Source of the DNA: Apibacter mensalis
GTDB taxonomy: Bacteria > Bacteroidota > Bacteroidia > Flavobacteriales > Weeksellaceae
Assembly (NCBI RefSeq): GCF_001418685.1
Contig: NZ_LIVM01000002.1
Coordinates: 1 to 64,000, forward strand
Length of the DNA: 64,000 bases
Reading direction: 5' to 3'
The notes beneath the pieces were generated by a model that had not been told where the DNA came from, made no database searches, and saw nothing but the letters and a program-made list of their open reading frames with translations. The first letter of the stretch is position 1. Each line of letters starts with the position of its first letter. Shown here in pieces: positions 54,745 through 64,000 of this stretch. The position numbers and the translations under genes were made by a program.

Positions 54745-56087
54745 TTTATGAATTTATTTTTATGTTTGGTAAGAATATGAAAACGCCATAATAACATTAC
54801 GGCAGCAAATCCTAATCCAATACACAATCCTACCCAGGTTCCTACAGCTCCTAGTTTTCGATTAATACATAAATAATAACCAATAGGAATTGCCAATACA
54901 ATATACGCTATAAAACAAATTAAAGTAGGAATTTTAACATCCCTCATGGCTCGTAAACACCCCAAGCTTACCACTTGTATTCCGTCAAATATTTGAAATA
55001 ACGCCGTTAAAATGACCAATTTGGACGCTATGGATATAACTTCAATTTTACTTTCATCAAAAAATATCAAAGGAAGCTGATCTTTAAAAATTATAAAAAG
55101 TATACCACATATCGTCATAAAACCAACTACCAAATAAATATTTGCCATTCCGGCTTTTTTTAAATCTGCCATATTTTTTACTCCGTAATACCCTGCTACC
55201 CTCACTGTTGCCGCCACACCGAAACCGGTACATACCTGAAAAGTTATAGATGCTAAATTGGAAGTTACAGAATGTGCTGAAGTATCTAAATAACTATGCA
55301 TCCCTGCTATAAAAGCTGCAAGGGCAAATGAGCTTATTTCAAATAAGGATTGTAAGGATGACGGCAATCCTATTGATATGAGTTTACGAAAATAGGCTGC
55401 TTGAAAATTTTTCCATTGAACGCCTTTAAGATAAAATAAAGATTTTTTATTACTGTATAAAACCACAATAATAATGCACATCATTAAAATACGTGCCAAT
55501 AAAGTAGCCGTTGCAGATCCTTTTAACCCCATCTCTGGCAAACCCCAATATCCATAAATTAACCCAAAATTCAATACAATATTTACAATGTTAGATATAA
55601 TTGTAGCCACAGTAACTAAAATAGTCATGGAAATACCTTCAGAAAATTGCCTGTAAGACTGAAAAATCATTAAAGGCAGTAAACTCCATGCACTTATATT
55701 AAGAAAAGTAATTGCATCGGGAATAACAGAGACATCTTGTCCAGTATCATACATCAACGGAGAGCATAACTCAAGTAAAAGAATCACCCCTAAGGCCAAA
55801 GACACATTCAGAACCATTCCATGTGTAAATATTTTTTTTACCCTATCTGTATTTCCATTAGCTACTGAGGAAGATATAAGAGGCGACATGGAGTATGAAA
55901 ATCCTAAAAGGAAAACCAAAAATATGAAAAATAAACTGGTTGCCAATGAAGATGAGGCTACTGCCCTTTCGCCTAAATTAGCTATAATAATTATATCAAT
56001 AAAATTCACAGAAACTTGACCTAATTGAGTTATAACAACAGGTAGTGCTAATTTTATATTTGCTTTAAAATGTCCCTTCAGATCCAT
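54741..56087 (-). CDS. MATE family efflux transporter
   Basis: A 448-residue membrane protein with twelve predicted helices in two homologous halves, as in NorM-type exporters that expel cationic drugs or metabolites against sodium or protons. Typical stretches are IKLALPVVITQLGQVSVNFID in the first helix (shortened here by one residue at each end when aligned), ASSSLATSLFFIFLVFLLG, and IGLPSSLQSLFEISSFALAA at the start of the second half. Substrate unknown. It is divergent from the CDF gene. Confidence 0.9.
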   Translation of the reverse strand: MDLKGHFKANIKLALPVVITQLGQVSVNFIDIIIIANLGERAVASSSLATSLFFIFLVFLLGFSYSMSPLISSSVANGNTDRVKKIFTHGMVLNVSLALGVILLLELCSPLMYDTGQDVSVIPDAITFLNISAWSLLPLMIFQSYRQFSEGISMTILVTVATIISNIVNIVLNFGLIYGYWGLPEMGLKGSATATLLARILMMCIIIVVLYSNKKSLFYLKGVQWKNFQAAYFRKLISIGLPSSLQSLFEISSFALAAFIAGMHSYLDTSAHSVTSNLASITFQVCTGFGVAATVRVAGYYGVKNMADLKKAGMANIYLVVGFMTICGILFIIFKDQLPLIFFDESKIEVISIASKLVILTALFQIFDGIQVVSLGCLRAMRDVKIPTLICFIAYIVLAIPIGYYLCINRKLGAVGTWVGLCIGLGFAAVMLLWRFHILTKHKNKFIK

Positions 56088-56106
56088 TTGTTTTTATTAG
56101 AGCCTG

Positions 56107-56114
56107 CAAAGATA
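56107..56114 (-). promoter_or_regulatory. -7 element of the MATE operon
   Basis: TATCTTTG on the minus strand matches TAnnTTTG, 20 bases before the MATE ATG. Confidence 0.45.
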
Positions 56115-56283
56115 GTAATTTTACAGAAATTCGTTTAATTCAAATTATGAATCTTTATACTAAATACTTAACTAATTTTAACATTACTCAACATAATTAA
56201 AATTATTAATAGCATTTTGTTTTATATAAGAGTCAACTTTAAAAATTCTAAAAATAATTTCTGAATGTACAAAACAAAAGATG

Positions 56284-56291
56284 TACCTTTG
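56284..56291 (+). promoter_or_regulatory. -7 element of the CDF transporter gene
   Basis: TACCTTTG matches the consensus, 44 bases before the ATG at 56336. Confidence 0.45.
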
Positions 56292-56335
56292 AAGAGCCGG
56301 GCATTATGTCCTTTATAAATGTAATACACTAATGC

Positions 56336-57331
56336 ATGAATACCCCTGCAAAAGAAAATTATTTTTTTCAAAAAATTGTGGTTATTGTCGGAACGGCACT
56401 ATTCATTATTAAAGTTATTGCTTGGCAGCTTACTCAGTCTATAGCAATTTTAACTGATACTTTAGAAAGTATTATTAATGTTGCTGCGGGCCTATTTTCT
56501 TTATACAGTCTCTATATATCCTCTAAGCCAAAAGATCGAGATCACCCTTATGGACATGGTAAAATTGAATTTATCTCGGCGGGAATTGAAGGTAGCCTTA
56601 TTACTGTAGCAGGAATATCAATCATTTATGAATCTGTAATTGGTATTTTCAATGTCCATGAAATAAAAAAGCTGGATTCTGGGATCTTATTAATTGCTAT
56701 TGCTGGATTTATTAATTATATTTTGGGAGTTACAGCAATTAGAAAAGGTAAAAAAAATAAATCTTTGGCTTTAATATCGGGGGGTGAGCATTTAAAATCA
56801 GATACCTATTCCACTATCGGTCTTGTTTTAGGTCTTTGGGTTATATATTTTTTTAAAATCTACTGGCTGGATAGTTTGATAGCCCTAATTTTTGCTATGA
56901 TTATCATCTATACCGGGTTAAAAATTATTCGTAGATCCTTAGCAGGTATTATGGATGAAGCAGATGAAGAGCTTATTGTTCAGTTGGTTGAAACTTTAAA
57001 TAAAAATAGAAATCCTAATTGGATTGATATACATAATGTGCGATTTATTAAATACGGCAGCAGCTTACATTTGGACTGTCATTTAACTTTACCTTGGTAT
57101 TTTAATGTAAGGGAAGCTCATCAAGAATTAGATAAACTTAAGAAGGTTATTATTGATAATTTTGGTAATAGTTTTGAAATGTTTGTTCACGTAGATGATT
57201 GTTGCGAAACTATTTCTTGCAAAATTTGTAAAAAGGCAAATTGCCCTTATCGTAAATACCTTTTTGATAAGGAGATTTTGTGGACAAAGGAAAATATAGA
57301 GATGGATAATCGCCATAATTTAGATAAATAA
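56336..57331 (+). CDS. Cation diffusion facilitator (divalent metal exporter)
   Basis: A 331-residue CDF transporter with six transmembrane helices and a cytoplasmic C-terminal domain. The metal-site helices carry SIAILTDTLESIINVAAG (D41) and GGEHLKSDTYSTIG; RDHPYGHGKIEF is the family loop. The C-terminal domain has the usual HxHxD-like region (LHLDCHLTLPW, VHVDDC) and then a cysteine-rich tail (DDCCETISCKICKKANC) that is longer in Cys than in standard CDF proteins and may bind metal. It likely exports zinc, iron or manganese using protons. It is followed two bases later by a small membrane protein gene. Confidence 0.88.
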   Translation: MNTPAKENYFFQKIVVIVGTALFIIKVIAWQLTQSIAILTDTLESIINVAAGLFSLYSLYISSKPKDRDHPYGHGKIEFISAGIEGSLITVAGISIIYESVIGIFNVHEIKKLDSGILLIAIAGFINYILGVTAIRKGKKNKSLALISGGEHLKSDTYSTIGLVLGLWVIYFFKIYWLDSLIALIFAMIIIYTGLKIIRRSLAGIMDEADEELIVQLVETLNKNRNPNWIDIHNVRFIKYGSSLHLDCHLTLPWYFNVREAHQELDKLKKVIIDNFGNSFEMFVHVDDCCETISCKICKKANCPYRKYLFDKEILWTKENIEMDNRHNLDK

Positions 57332-57333
57332 AT

Positions 57334-57648
57334 ATGAGTAAGAAAAAAAATTTTTTATGTATAGAAGAATCCGTTTTTAAGTCTTTAGGAAAAACCGGGT
57401 ATATCATAATATTTGTTGGTATATTTTCACTTTTGATGGTTTTGGTAGATTTTATACTTCATTGTTTTGTAGATAATCATTACACTTCCCAATTTTTATT
57501 TTCCGGAGAAATTCCTTTTTCAAAATGGATAAATCTTATGTGGAAAAATTATTCTTACTCATCATTTAAAATAGTTTTTTTCGCTCTTATATTTATTATC
57601 CTTGGTAGTTACAGAAGTAAGATTTTAACTAGTGAATTTTCCAAATAA
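57334..57648 (+). CDS. Small two-helix membrane protein
   Basis: A 104-residue protein with two hydrophobic helices (about 22-44 and 79-95) and a polar loop. Family not recognised. The gene starts two bases behind the CDF stop, so the two are cotranscribed and it might assist the transporter. The start codon context is clear (ATG at 57334, no alternative). Confidence 0.55.
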   Translation: MSKKKNFLCIEESVFKSLGKTGYIIIFVGIFSLLMVLVDFILHCFVDNHYTSQFLFSGEIPFSKWINLMWKNYSYSSFKIVFFALIFIILGSYRSKILTSEFSK

Positions 57649-57675
57649 ATTAAACAATTAAATTTATAAAAAGAT

Positions 57676-57710
57676 AAAAAGCTGCTCCAATTATTGGTAG
57701 CAGCTTTTCT
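57676..57710. terminator. Bidirectional terminator
   Basis: AAAAAGCTGCT, CCAAT, one base, ATTGG and AGCAGCTTTT form a long hairpin between the convergent CDF operon and DegT gene; A and T tracts on both sides suit both strands. Confidence 0.75.
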
Positions 57711-57739
57711 TTTCTAAAACTATTATATTATTTATAGTA

Positions 57740-58939
57740 TTATTTATTAGCTAAAACATTAGATACTATAGATTTTATAATTTCTGATTTTTTTGCCAAT
57801 TCTTCATCTGTCCATAATAAAGAAATAGGAATAGTTACCGTTTTGCTAATAATAACATCAGATTGTGAAAAATCTGCATTGGCATAATTGGGTAATAATT
57901 CTTTATGTTCTTTATAAAGAGGTGCTAATGTTCTTAATAATTTTAAATGATCCCATTTTCTAATATAGTGCCAATTGTTATCATACCAATACGCATTTCC
58001 TATACCTTTACTGCTTAATTCAAGAGATACTTCTTTGGCCAAATCTTTATTCGGTAAAAATATACTTAAAAAAGAAGCATTATCACCGGCTTCATCCGGT
58101 AATATTCTGAAATTAACTCCATCAACTTCCTTTAGAGCATCTTTCAATACTTTTTTATTTTTACGTTGAATAGAAAGTATTTTATCTAATTTTTCAAATT
58201 GAGCCAGACCAACAGCTGCATGTAATTCAGAGATTCTATAATTCAATCCTAAATAGGGATGATTTTCTGCTCCTCTGTTATTTCCGAGGTGGTCATGTCC
58301 ATGATCAGTATATTGGTCGGCATTCACATAATACTCCTCCTTATTAGTTAAAACAGCTCCTCCTTCCCCACAAGTTACAGTTTTAACAAAATCAAATGAA
58401 AAACACCCTAAATCGCCTATAGTTCCGAGGTATTTTCCTCTATAGGTACCCCCGAAAGATTGACAGGCATCTTCAATTAATAATAAATTATATTTTTTTG
58501 CTAATTCCTTTAAAGCTGAAACATCCGCCATGGCTCCGCACATGTGTACGGGCATAATTACTTTTGTTCTGGGAGATATAGCTTTTTCTACTGCTTTTGG
58601 ATCCATGGTTAATGTTTCATCGATATCCACCAAAATCGGAATAGCTCCCGCACTTAGAACCGCCTCAAAACTAGCCACAAAAGTAAAGGTTGGTAATATA
58701 ACTTCATCTCCGGCTCCAACTCCGGCAGAATTCAAAGCAGTCAATAAAGCTGTAGTACCACTACTGGTTAGCTGAACATGCTTTACATGCATTCTTTTTT
58801 GAATCGCCTGTTCAAACTCCCTTGCTTTCCAATGATTATTCCGTACAGACTCAAAGTTATAACGCATAAGAATACCACTCTCAATTATATCATTCAGGTG
58901 TTTTTTTTCCTCTTCACCCCAAAGCTCATATCCTGGCAT
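57740..58939 (-). CDS. DegT/DnrJ/EryC1/StrS family aminotransferase
   Basis: A 399-residue PLP enzyme of the sugar-aminotransferase family. It shows LTSSGTTALLTAL, PTFTFVASFEAVLSAGA, D157 in LLIEDACQSFGG, and the Schiff-base lysine K186 in FDFVKTVTCGEGG. ENHPYLGLNYRISELHAAVG is also typical. Members aminate nucleotide-linked keto sugars for surface glycans, or act in antibiotic sugar pathways. No other sugar-pathway gene is next to it, so its substrate is open. Confidence 0.88.
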   Translation of the reverse strand: MPGYELWGEEEKKHLNDIIESGILMRYNFESVRNNHWKAREFEQAIQKRMHVKHVQLTSSGTTALLTALNSAGVGAGDEVILPTFTFVASFEAVLSAGAIPILVDIDETLTMDPKAVEKAISPRTKVIMPVHMCGAMADVSALKELAKKYNLLLIEDACQSFGGTYRGKYLGTIGDLGCFSFDFVKTVTCGEGGAVLTNKEEYYVNADQYTDHGHDHLGNNRGAENHPYLGLNYRISELHAAVGLAQFEKLDKILSIQRKNKKVLKDALKEVDGVNFRILPDEAGDNASFLSIFLPNKDLAKEVSLELSSKGIGNAYWYDNNWHYIRKWDHLKLLRTLAPLYKEHKELLPNYANADFSQSDVIISKTVTIPISLLWTDEELAKKSEIIKSIVSNVLANK

Positions 58940-58981
58940 AATAAAAGTATTTTATATTATTTTTTTTTAAAAAATGTTAAA

Positions 58982-58989
58982 CAAAGGTA
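58982..58989 (-). promoter_or_regulatory. -7 element of the DegT gene
   Basis: TACCTTTG on the minus strand, 42 bases before the ATG at 58939. Confidence 0.45.
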
Positions 58990-59312
58990 ACAAAATGACT
59001 GAAAAGAATCTTTAAAAAACAAATAAAAAAACGTTAATAACCGGACTGTATAAAATTATAATTTTTACTCTTCGTAGTTGTTTAAATGTATTGTTATATA
59101 AGACAAGAGGAAATAAAACTTTTTTATATTGTTTCGATTACATATAAGATCTATTTGTGGTATGTTAACTATCATTAATTAATTTACTTATTCTAAAATT
59201 TTATTAAATAACAATTTGGGAAATATTGAAATATTTTCAATTTTTCATCATGGATTTTTATTTTATTTGAGAAAAAAATTGTAATTACATAAAAATAAAA
59301 GTTAAAAATTGT

Positions 59313-59320
59313 TAACTTTG
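59313..59320 (+). promoter_or_regulatory. -7 element of the giant secreted protein gene
   Basis: TAACTTTG matches TAnnTTTG, 28 bases before the ATG at 59349; no clear -33 is seen. Confidence 0.4.
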
Positions 59321-59348
59321 TTATACTAACATTAACATTAAAAAGAAT

Positions 59349-62300
59349 ATGAGCACACAAGCTCCTTACCATTTTCTCTTTTTGATATTCTTTGGAATAT
59401 TCAATTTAACCCCTGCCCAAATTATGACGACACCTTCGGTGACAATAAAAGATCATAATGACAACAAGAGTCCTGTAACCATTGATTGTAATTATAAGTT
59501 TAATGAAAATCATAAAATTCTATTAAAGGCTGAATATCCGGAACTTAGAAGCACTTCTTCATATACCGTTACATCTATTCCCTATAATCCGTTCGGGAAT
59601 TTTTCTGATGGCGAAGAAATTACAATCGATAGTGATGATAAATGGAGTAATGTACAAAATCTTCCTTTTAAATTTTGTTTTTTTGGGAATATCTATAACT
59701 CCATAATCTTAGGAGATAATGGAGTGATCAGCTTTGATACTCAATATGCAGGAACAGAATGTCCCTATGCCATAGCCGGATCCTTACCTAGCCCTAATTT
59801 AATGCATAATACTATATTTGGAGCTTACCACGATATGACCAATGATGGTGATGTATTCGGTTGCACTTCTGACTGTGGTAAAATTACTATGTATACTACA
59901 GGATTAATGCCCTTCCGAAAAACAATTATCAATTATTATAATATGAATCATTTTGGGTGTGAATATTCAAAATCGACCCTGCAAATAATACTTTATGAAA
60001 CTACTAATGTTATAGAAATATATATTAAAGACAAACCTTTAACTTGTGATATTGGTAATGAAAAAAGGGCTCTTATTGGAATTTCCAACTCCGACGGCTC
60101 TAAGGGTATCTCACCCGAAAAAAGAAACACCGGAATTTGGGAGGCCCATAATGAAGCATGGAGATTTTCCCCTCAAGGCACTGTTACCATACCCAACGTA
60201 GAATGGAGAGATTCCAATCAAACAATACTTTCTTCTTCTGAAATTAGTCCTAAAGAGTCTACTACCTATTATGTCAATGTATCTTATGCCGGATGTACGC
60301 CTGTTACCCTCAATGATAAATTTCAAATTATCTTTTCACCGGACTATCCCAAAGTGAAAGACTTGATAGTAAATAAATGTTATGAAGGAACAAATCCTAA
60401 TGAAATAATTGATTTGGAGGAATTGATGAAAGAAGCTTCCGAAACCAATCCGGATATTATTACTACATTACATCTGAATATGGAAGATGCCAACTCAGGG
60501 CTAAATCCCATATTTAATTTAAATTCCTATCCCATAACTTCAAATTCAAAATCTTTTTATTTACGTGCTTCAAAAGGTAAAGAATGTTATTCTACTTCGG
60601 TCATAACAGTACACTTAAAAAGAAAACCAAGACTTAAAGAAATGGAACCTATAATTATATGCAGTAATAATACTAATGATTCCGAAATAATATACTTAAA
60701 CAATTATAATGATCAAATTAAGGGATATGAAGAGTGGATGACTCTAGATTATTTTGATTCCTATACTAATGCTCTTAATGGAACTAATCCAATTAGCACC
60801 CTTTCCCTGTCATCGACAGTTACCGTATATGCTAAAGCAAGTAATAAAGAATTTAATGACTGCTTTTCGATAATTCCTGTGACTTTCAAATTTCAAAAAA
60901 CGATAGTTTCTCGACCTCAAGAAATTATTCTCTGTAATAAAAATTTAAATGGTCAAGAAATTTATAATTTAAGATTATATGAAACCTCTATAACGGGATA
61001 CGAAAAACTCTCTTTTAACTATTATAATTCCAAATCCGATGCTTTACAAAACAAAAATCCTATACTAAATCCCGATTCATATTCGGTAAAAAATGAAGAA
61101 ATAATTTATGTGGTTATATCCAGTCCCGGATATTGCTCTTCTATCAATACCTTATCTTTTACTTTTAAAAATACCTTAGTGCAAAATATGCATAAATATG
61201 TATGTGATGATAAATCGCATGAAATAAATGTAAATCTCTTAGACTTTTACAACGAAATGAAAAGCGGGCACGATATAGTTCTTGACGGAATATATTATAG
61301 TTGGCAAGCAGCTATGGACAAAGATCAATCACAAATCATTTCAAATTTAAGGAATTACACCGTAAAATCCCCATTTTCAATAGTTTATGTGCGTTTTTAT
61401 GATAATAGAACCCAATGTGAGTATATTCGTGAAATAAAATTGGAAATTAGAGATAAAATAGAAAAAGATCCAACTTACAATGTGTGTGATTTAAATAATT
61501 CAGGGGAAAGTAATTTTAATCTTAATACATTACGACCCATTTTTCTTGCCGGATATCCTCCTTCCTCAATAGCATTTTATGAAACTTTAGAGGATTACAA
61601 TAATGAAACTAATCCCGTTACAGAAACAATCATAAAAGGCCATAAATTTATTTACGTAAAAATTAAAGTTGATGACGGTTGTAAATTCTTTCATAAAATT
61701 GATCTGATTTTAAAATCTTTAGAACTATCCGAATTGCAAAATATTTCTCTATGTGATAAAAACAATGATGGAATAGAAAACTACAATTTGAACGATTTGA
61801 TAGGCTATTTAAATTTATCCGATTATAGTTCAGTGAAATTTTATAAATCTGAGAACGACGCTTTTAAAGAAACTAATCCAATAAACAATATAAATCAATA
61901 TCCCATAAGTATAACTCATGATAATAAAGTATATGTGCGAACTGATTATGAAAAAAGTTGTCCCGGTATCGTACCGGTAGAAATAAATTTACTTGAGTCT
62001 GTAATGGTCTCAGATTTAAATCCGATAGAGATATGTGATATCGATAATAGTCATAACAAAACCGTTAACTTAATTTCTGCTATTGATGAGAGTGGTATAG
62101 ATAATACCCAGGTTTCAATGGAATTTTATCTTACTCAAAAAGGCGCTCAAAACCAAAATAATAATGAAAAAATTTCAGACCCCACCTCATTTTCTCTTTA
62201 TAATACAACTACAGTTTTTGTGCGTTTTACTAACATAAAAACAAAATGTTATGAGGTAAAGCCTTTGAAATTAAAATTAAATCCATTTCCTCAGGTGTTG

Positions 62301-64000
62301 AAATCAAATTTAGAAATATGTGATTTTAATAATGATCAACAAGAAGAAATAATTTTGAGTGATTTAAATTCTCATTTAGTTAATAATTATCAAAGTTTTA
62401 CCTTCTCCTATTATTATACTGAAAAAGATGCATTAAATAATATAAATAATCTGATCAAGCATACTATTAAGAGCTCAACGGAATTGTATGTTAAAATCTC
62501 TTCCGGGAATGAATGTCAGGTGATTCAAAAATTAGGATTTACATTAAAATCATCTCCTCTAGTTCATAATAAAACAGTAGAAATATGTGACAATAATGCG
62601 GATGATACGGAAATAGTTAATTTAACCCTGTATGAAGATTTTTTAATTGATGATTCAAAATCAAATTACAATTATTCCTATTTTACCTCTTTCGAAAACG
62701 CTTATAACAATAAACTAATGATTTATAATACGAAAGAATACGTAATTCAAAAATTTCCTTCCACCATTTTTGTTAGAATTTCAAATTCATTCGGATGCTT
62801 TTCCATAGCTGAATTAACATTTAATAGTGCAGAAAAGACACTGGCTCAAAATAAAAAAATTCATATTTGCGATGAAGGTTCAGATATGCAAGAATATGTA
62901 AATTTAACTAAATATATATCTGAAATTTTACTCACTTCTGAACAAAATTTAATCATAAATTATTATAAAACGGAAAAAGGAGCCAACAATAAAGATGTAC
63001 AAACTCTTATAAAAAACCCTGATCGTTATTCTGTAACACTGGCTAAAGATTATGTTTGGATTCGTATGGACAATCCTACTACCGGTTGTTATACGGTCAG
63101 ATATTTAGAAATTAATTTGGAACCTCTTCCAAAACTCATTAATGCTAAGTATTTAGTTTGTGATAAAGACTTTGACGGTATATATAAGATAGATTTAGAT
63201 GAACTTCGCTATACGGTAATATTCAACCCTGAAGGGTATACTTTTTCTTATTACCATACTCTTGAAGATGCCACAAAAGACATTAACATAATTGAAAATA
63301 TACATTCCTATACTGTTAATAGTTTTAATGAAAAAATAGTTTTAAAAGCAACCAATAACTATGGATGTAGTTCCATAAGAACGGTAACTTTATACACCAA
63401 GGATAAAATAAAAGTTAATTCCAATTCTATTGAAATTGAAAGTTGTGATGATGATTTTGATGGATTAACATTATTTAATATTACTACAAAAAATTCATCT
63501 ATAACTAATGATCCAAAAGCTACCTTTGAGTATTTTAGTAACTTAACCGATGCCCAAAATCAAACCCATCCTATATTAGATCCGTATAACTATAAAAATG
63601 TAGTACCTTATCATGATAAAGTATATATACGTGTATCCTCTCCCGATTATTGCCCTTCATTAAGCATACTAAATCTTAAAGTTTTACCGGTTCCGGTGAG
63701 CATATTGCAAAAAGATCTGAAAATATGTCCCAATGGCACCCTCAAACTATTTGCAGACACAAAAAACCCGAAAGATTTTTATGAGTGGAGCACCGGAGAA
63801 AAAGGATATGACAAGCATACTATTACGATTTCTAAAGCAGGAATTTATACGGTAACCATTACCAATACAAAAGGATGTAAGTATACTTATACAACGAATG
63901 TAACGGAATATCCTAAAACAAAAATCACTGATTTAAGGGAAGGTAATGATTATATCACAGTCATTGCCGAAGGGGATGCTCCTTTAGAGTATTCAATAGA
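59349..64000 (+). CDS. Giant secreted repeat protein (3' end outside window)
   Basis: An open frame of 1550 codons runs to the window end without a stop. The N-terminus has a signal-like segment (FLFLIFFGIFNLTPAQ). Residues about 50-290 form a lead domain with PFKFCFFGNIYNSIILGDNG and GVISFDTQYAGTECPY, as in many secreted adhesins of Bacteroidota. Then come about twelve imperfect repeats of some 100 residues, each starting like ICDKNNDGIENYNLNDL, continuing with SFxYYxTxxDA-type strands and NPI, and ending VYVR ... C. Several repeat starts carry DxNxDG-type loops that may bind calcium. A PKD/Ig-like unit (FYEWSTGEKGYDKH, AGIYTVTITNTKGCKYTY) begins near 63700. Such proteins usually end in a T9SS type B sorting domain; that end is not visible. 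Likely a gliding- or adhesion-related surface protein. Confidence 0.85.
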   Translation, partial: MSTQAPYHFLFLIFFGIFNLTPAQIMTTPSVTIKDHNDNKSPVTIDCNYKFNENHKILLKAEYPELRSTSSYTVTSIPYNPFGNFSDGEEITIDSDDKWSNVQNLPFKFCFFGNIYNSIILGDNGVISFDTQYAGTECPYAIAGSLPSPNLMHNTIFGAYHDMTNDGDVFGCTSDCGKITMYTTGLMPFRKTIINYYNMNHFGCEYSKSTLQIILYETTNVIEIYIKDKPLTCDIGNEKRALIGISNSDGSKGISPEKRNTGIWEAHNEAWRFSPQGTVTIPNVEWRDSNQTILSSSEISPKESTTYYVNVSYAGCTPVTLNDKFQIIFSPDYPKVKDLIVNKCYEGTNPNEIIDLEELMKEASETNPDIITTLHLNMEDANSGLNPIFNLNSYPITSNSKSFYLRASKGKECYSTSVITVHLKRKPRLKEMEPIIICSNNTNDSEIIYLNNYNDQIKGYEEWMTLDYFDSYTNALNGTNPISTLSLSSTVTVYAKASNKEFNDCFSIIPVTFKFQKTIVSRPQEIILCNKNLNGQEIYNLRLYETSITGYEKLSFNYYNSKSDALQNKNPILNPDSYSVKNEEIIYVVISSPGYCSSINTLSFTFKNTLVQNMHKYVCDDKSHEINVNLLDFYNEMKSGHDIVLDGIYYSWQAAMDKDQSQIISNLRNYTVKSPFSIVYVRFYDNRTQCEYIREIKLEIRDKIEKDPTYNVCDLNNSGESNFNLNTLRPIFLAGYPPSSIAFYETLEDYNNETNPVTETIIKGHKFIYVKIKVDDGCKFFHKIDLILKSLELSELQNISLCDKNNDGIENYNLNDLIGYLNLSDYSSVKFYKSENDAFKETNPINNINQYPISITHDNKVYVRTDYEKSCPGIVPVEINLLESVMVSDLNPIEICDIDNSHNKTVNLISAIDESGIDNTQVSMEFYLTQKGAQNQNNNEKISDPTSFSLYNTTTVFVRFTNIKTKCYEVKPLKLKLNPFPQVLKSNLEICDFNNDQQEEIILSDLNSHLVNNYQSFTFSYYYTEKDALNNINNLIKHTIKSSTELYVKISSGNECQVIQKLGFTLKSSPLVHNKTVEICDNNADDTEIVNLTLYEDFLIDDSKSNYNYSYFTSFENAYNNKLMIYNTKEYVIQKFPSTIFVRISNSFGCFSIAELTFNSAEKTLAQNKKIHICDEGSDMQEYVNLTKYISEILLTSEQNLIINYYKTEKGANNKDVQTLIKNPDRYSVTLAKDYVWIRMDNPTTGCYTVRYLEINLEPLPKLINAKYLVCDKDFDGIYKIDLDELRYTVIFNPEGYTFSYYHTLEDATKDINIIENIHSYTVNSFNEKIVLKATNNYGCSSIRTVTLYTKDKIKVNSNSIEIESCDDDFDGLTLFNITTKNSSITNDPKATFEYFSNLTDAQNQTHPILDPYNYKNVVPYHDKVYIRVSSPDYCPSLSILNLKVLPVPVSILQKDLKICPNGTLKLFADTKNPKDFYEWSTGEKGYDKHTITISKAGIYTVTITNTKGCKYTYTTNVTEYPKTKITDLREGNDYITVIAEGDAPLEYSI

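Larger units (their letters stand above)
58940..59348. other. Divergent promoter region
   Basis: The 409-base spacer between the DegT gene and the giant gene. It contains a -7 element for each direction and is otherwise AT-rich without visible genes. Confidence 0.5.

Noticed and set aside
59349-64000. A frameshift in the giant repeat protein
   Set aside because: Translation from 59349 to the window end stays open and the repeats keep phase, so the gene looks intact.

Overview
The window looks like a chromosomal segment of a very AT-rich member of the Bacteroidota, class Flavobacteriia. The evidence is the LpxC-FabZ fusion, the RNA polymerase omega of Bacteroidota type, the T9SS regulator PorX and the PorD/DUF4835 protein, a long SecA without a C-terminal zinc motif, mevalonate decarboxylase, and promoters of the form TTG-N19/20-TAnnTTTG. 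Clear Shine-Dalgarno sequences are scarce. The base composition and gene set would fit a Weeksellaceae-type genome, but that placement is inference.

Left edge (1-2300): the 3' end of an RHS toxin gene enters from outside the window. Its AT-rich toxin tip is broken by an in-frame stop and a small deletion, but the overlapping immunity-like gene is intact. Two further gene remnants follow. Positions 2315-9063 carry prmC, secA, a DUF2795 gene, a beta-barrel gene and sucD on the minus strand.

Core blocks (9-50 kb): a minus-strand lipid A operon runs HD phosphohydrolase, lpxD, lpxC-fabZ, lpxA, efp, a second lpxD-like gene, sucD. It diverges from porX. Next come a serine block (ferredoxin, serC, serA, DUF1015) divergent from a LuxC-type acyl-CoA reductase, and the plus-strand run dapA, bamD, rpoZ, coaBC, porD, recN. 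After these lie mpl and plsC, an S37 peptidase, odhB/odhA, a lipid kinase and rpe. An AraC regulator with an HMA-like N-terminus follows, then an acyltransferase, an epimerase overlapping mvaD, a gene for the DNA-binding protein HU, a YtxH/holin-like envelope cluster, and an aminotransferase-murB-lpxK run.

Accessory island (50.7-54.5 kb): just after an initiator tRNA lie an uncharacterised coiled-coil protein, a metzincin-like protease without a signal peptide, a small lipoprotein directly behind it (candidate effector/immunity pair), and decayed gene remnants.

Right edge: a MATE exporter, a CDF metal transporter, a DegT-type aminotransferase, and a giant secreted protein (start 59349) that is still open at the window end. 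It carries about twelve Cys-Asp-rich repeats of roughly 100 residues.
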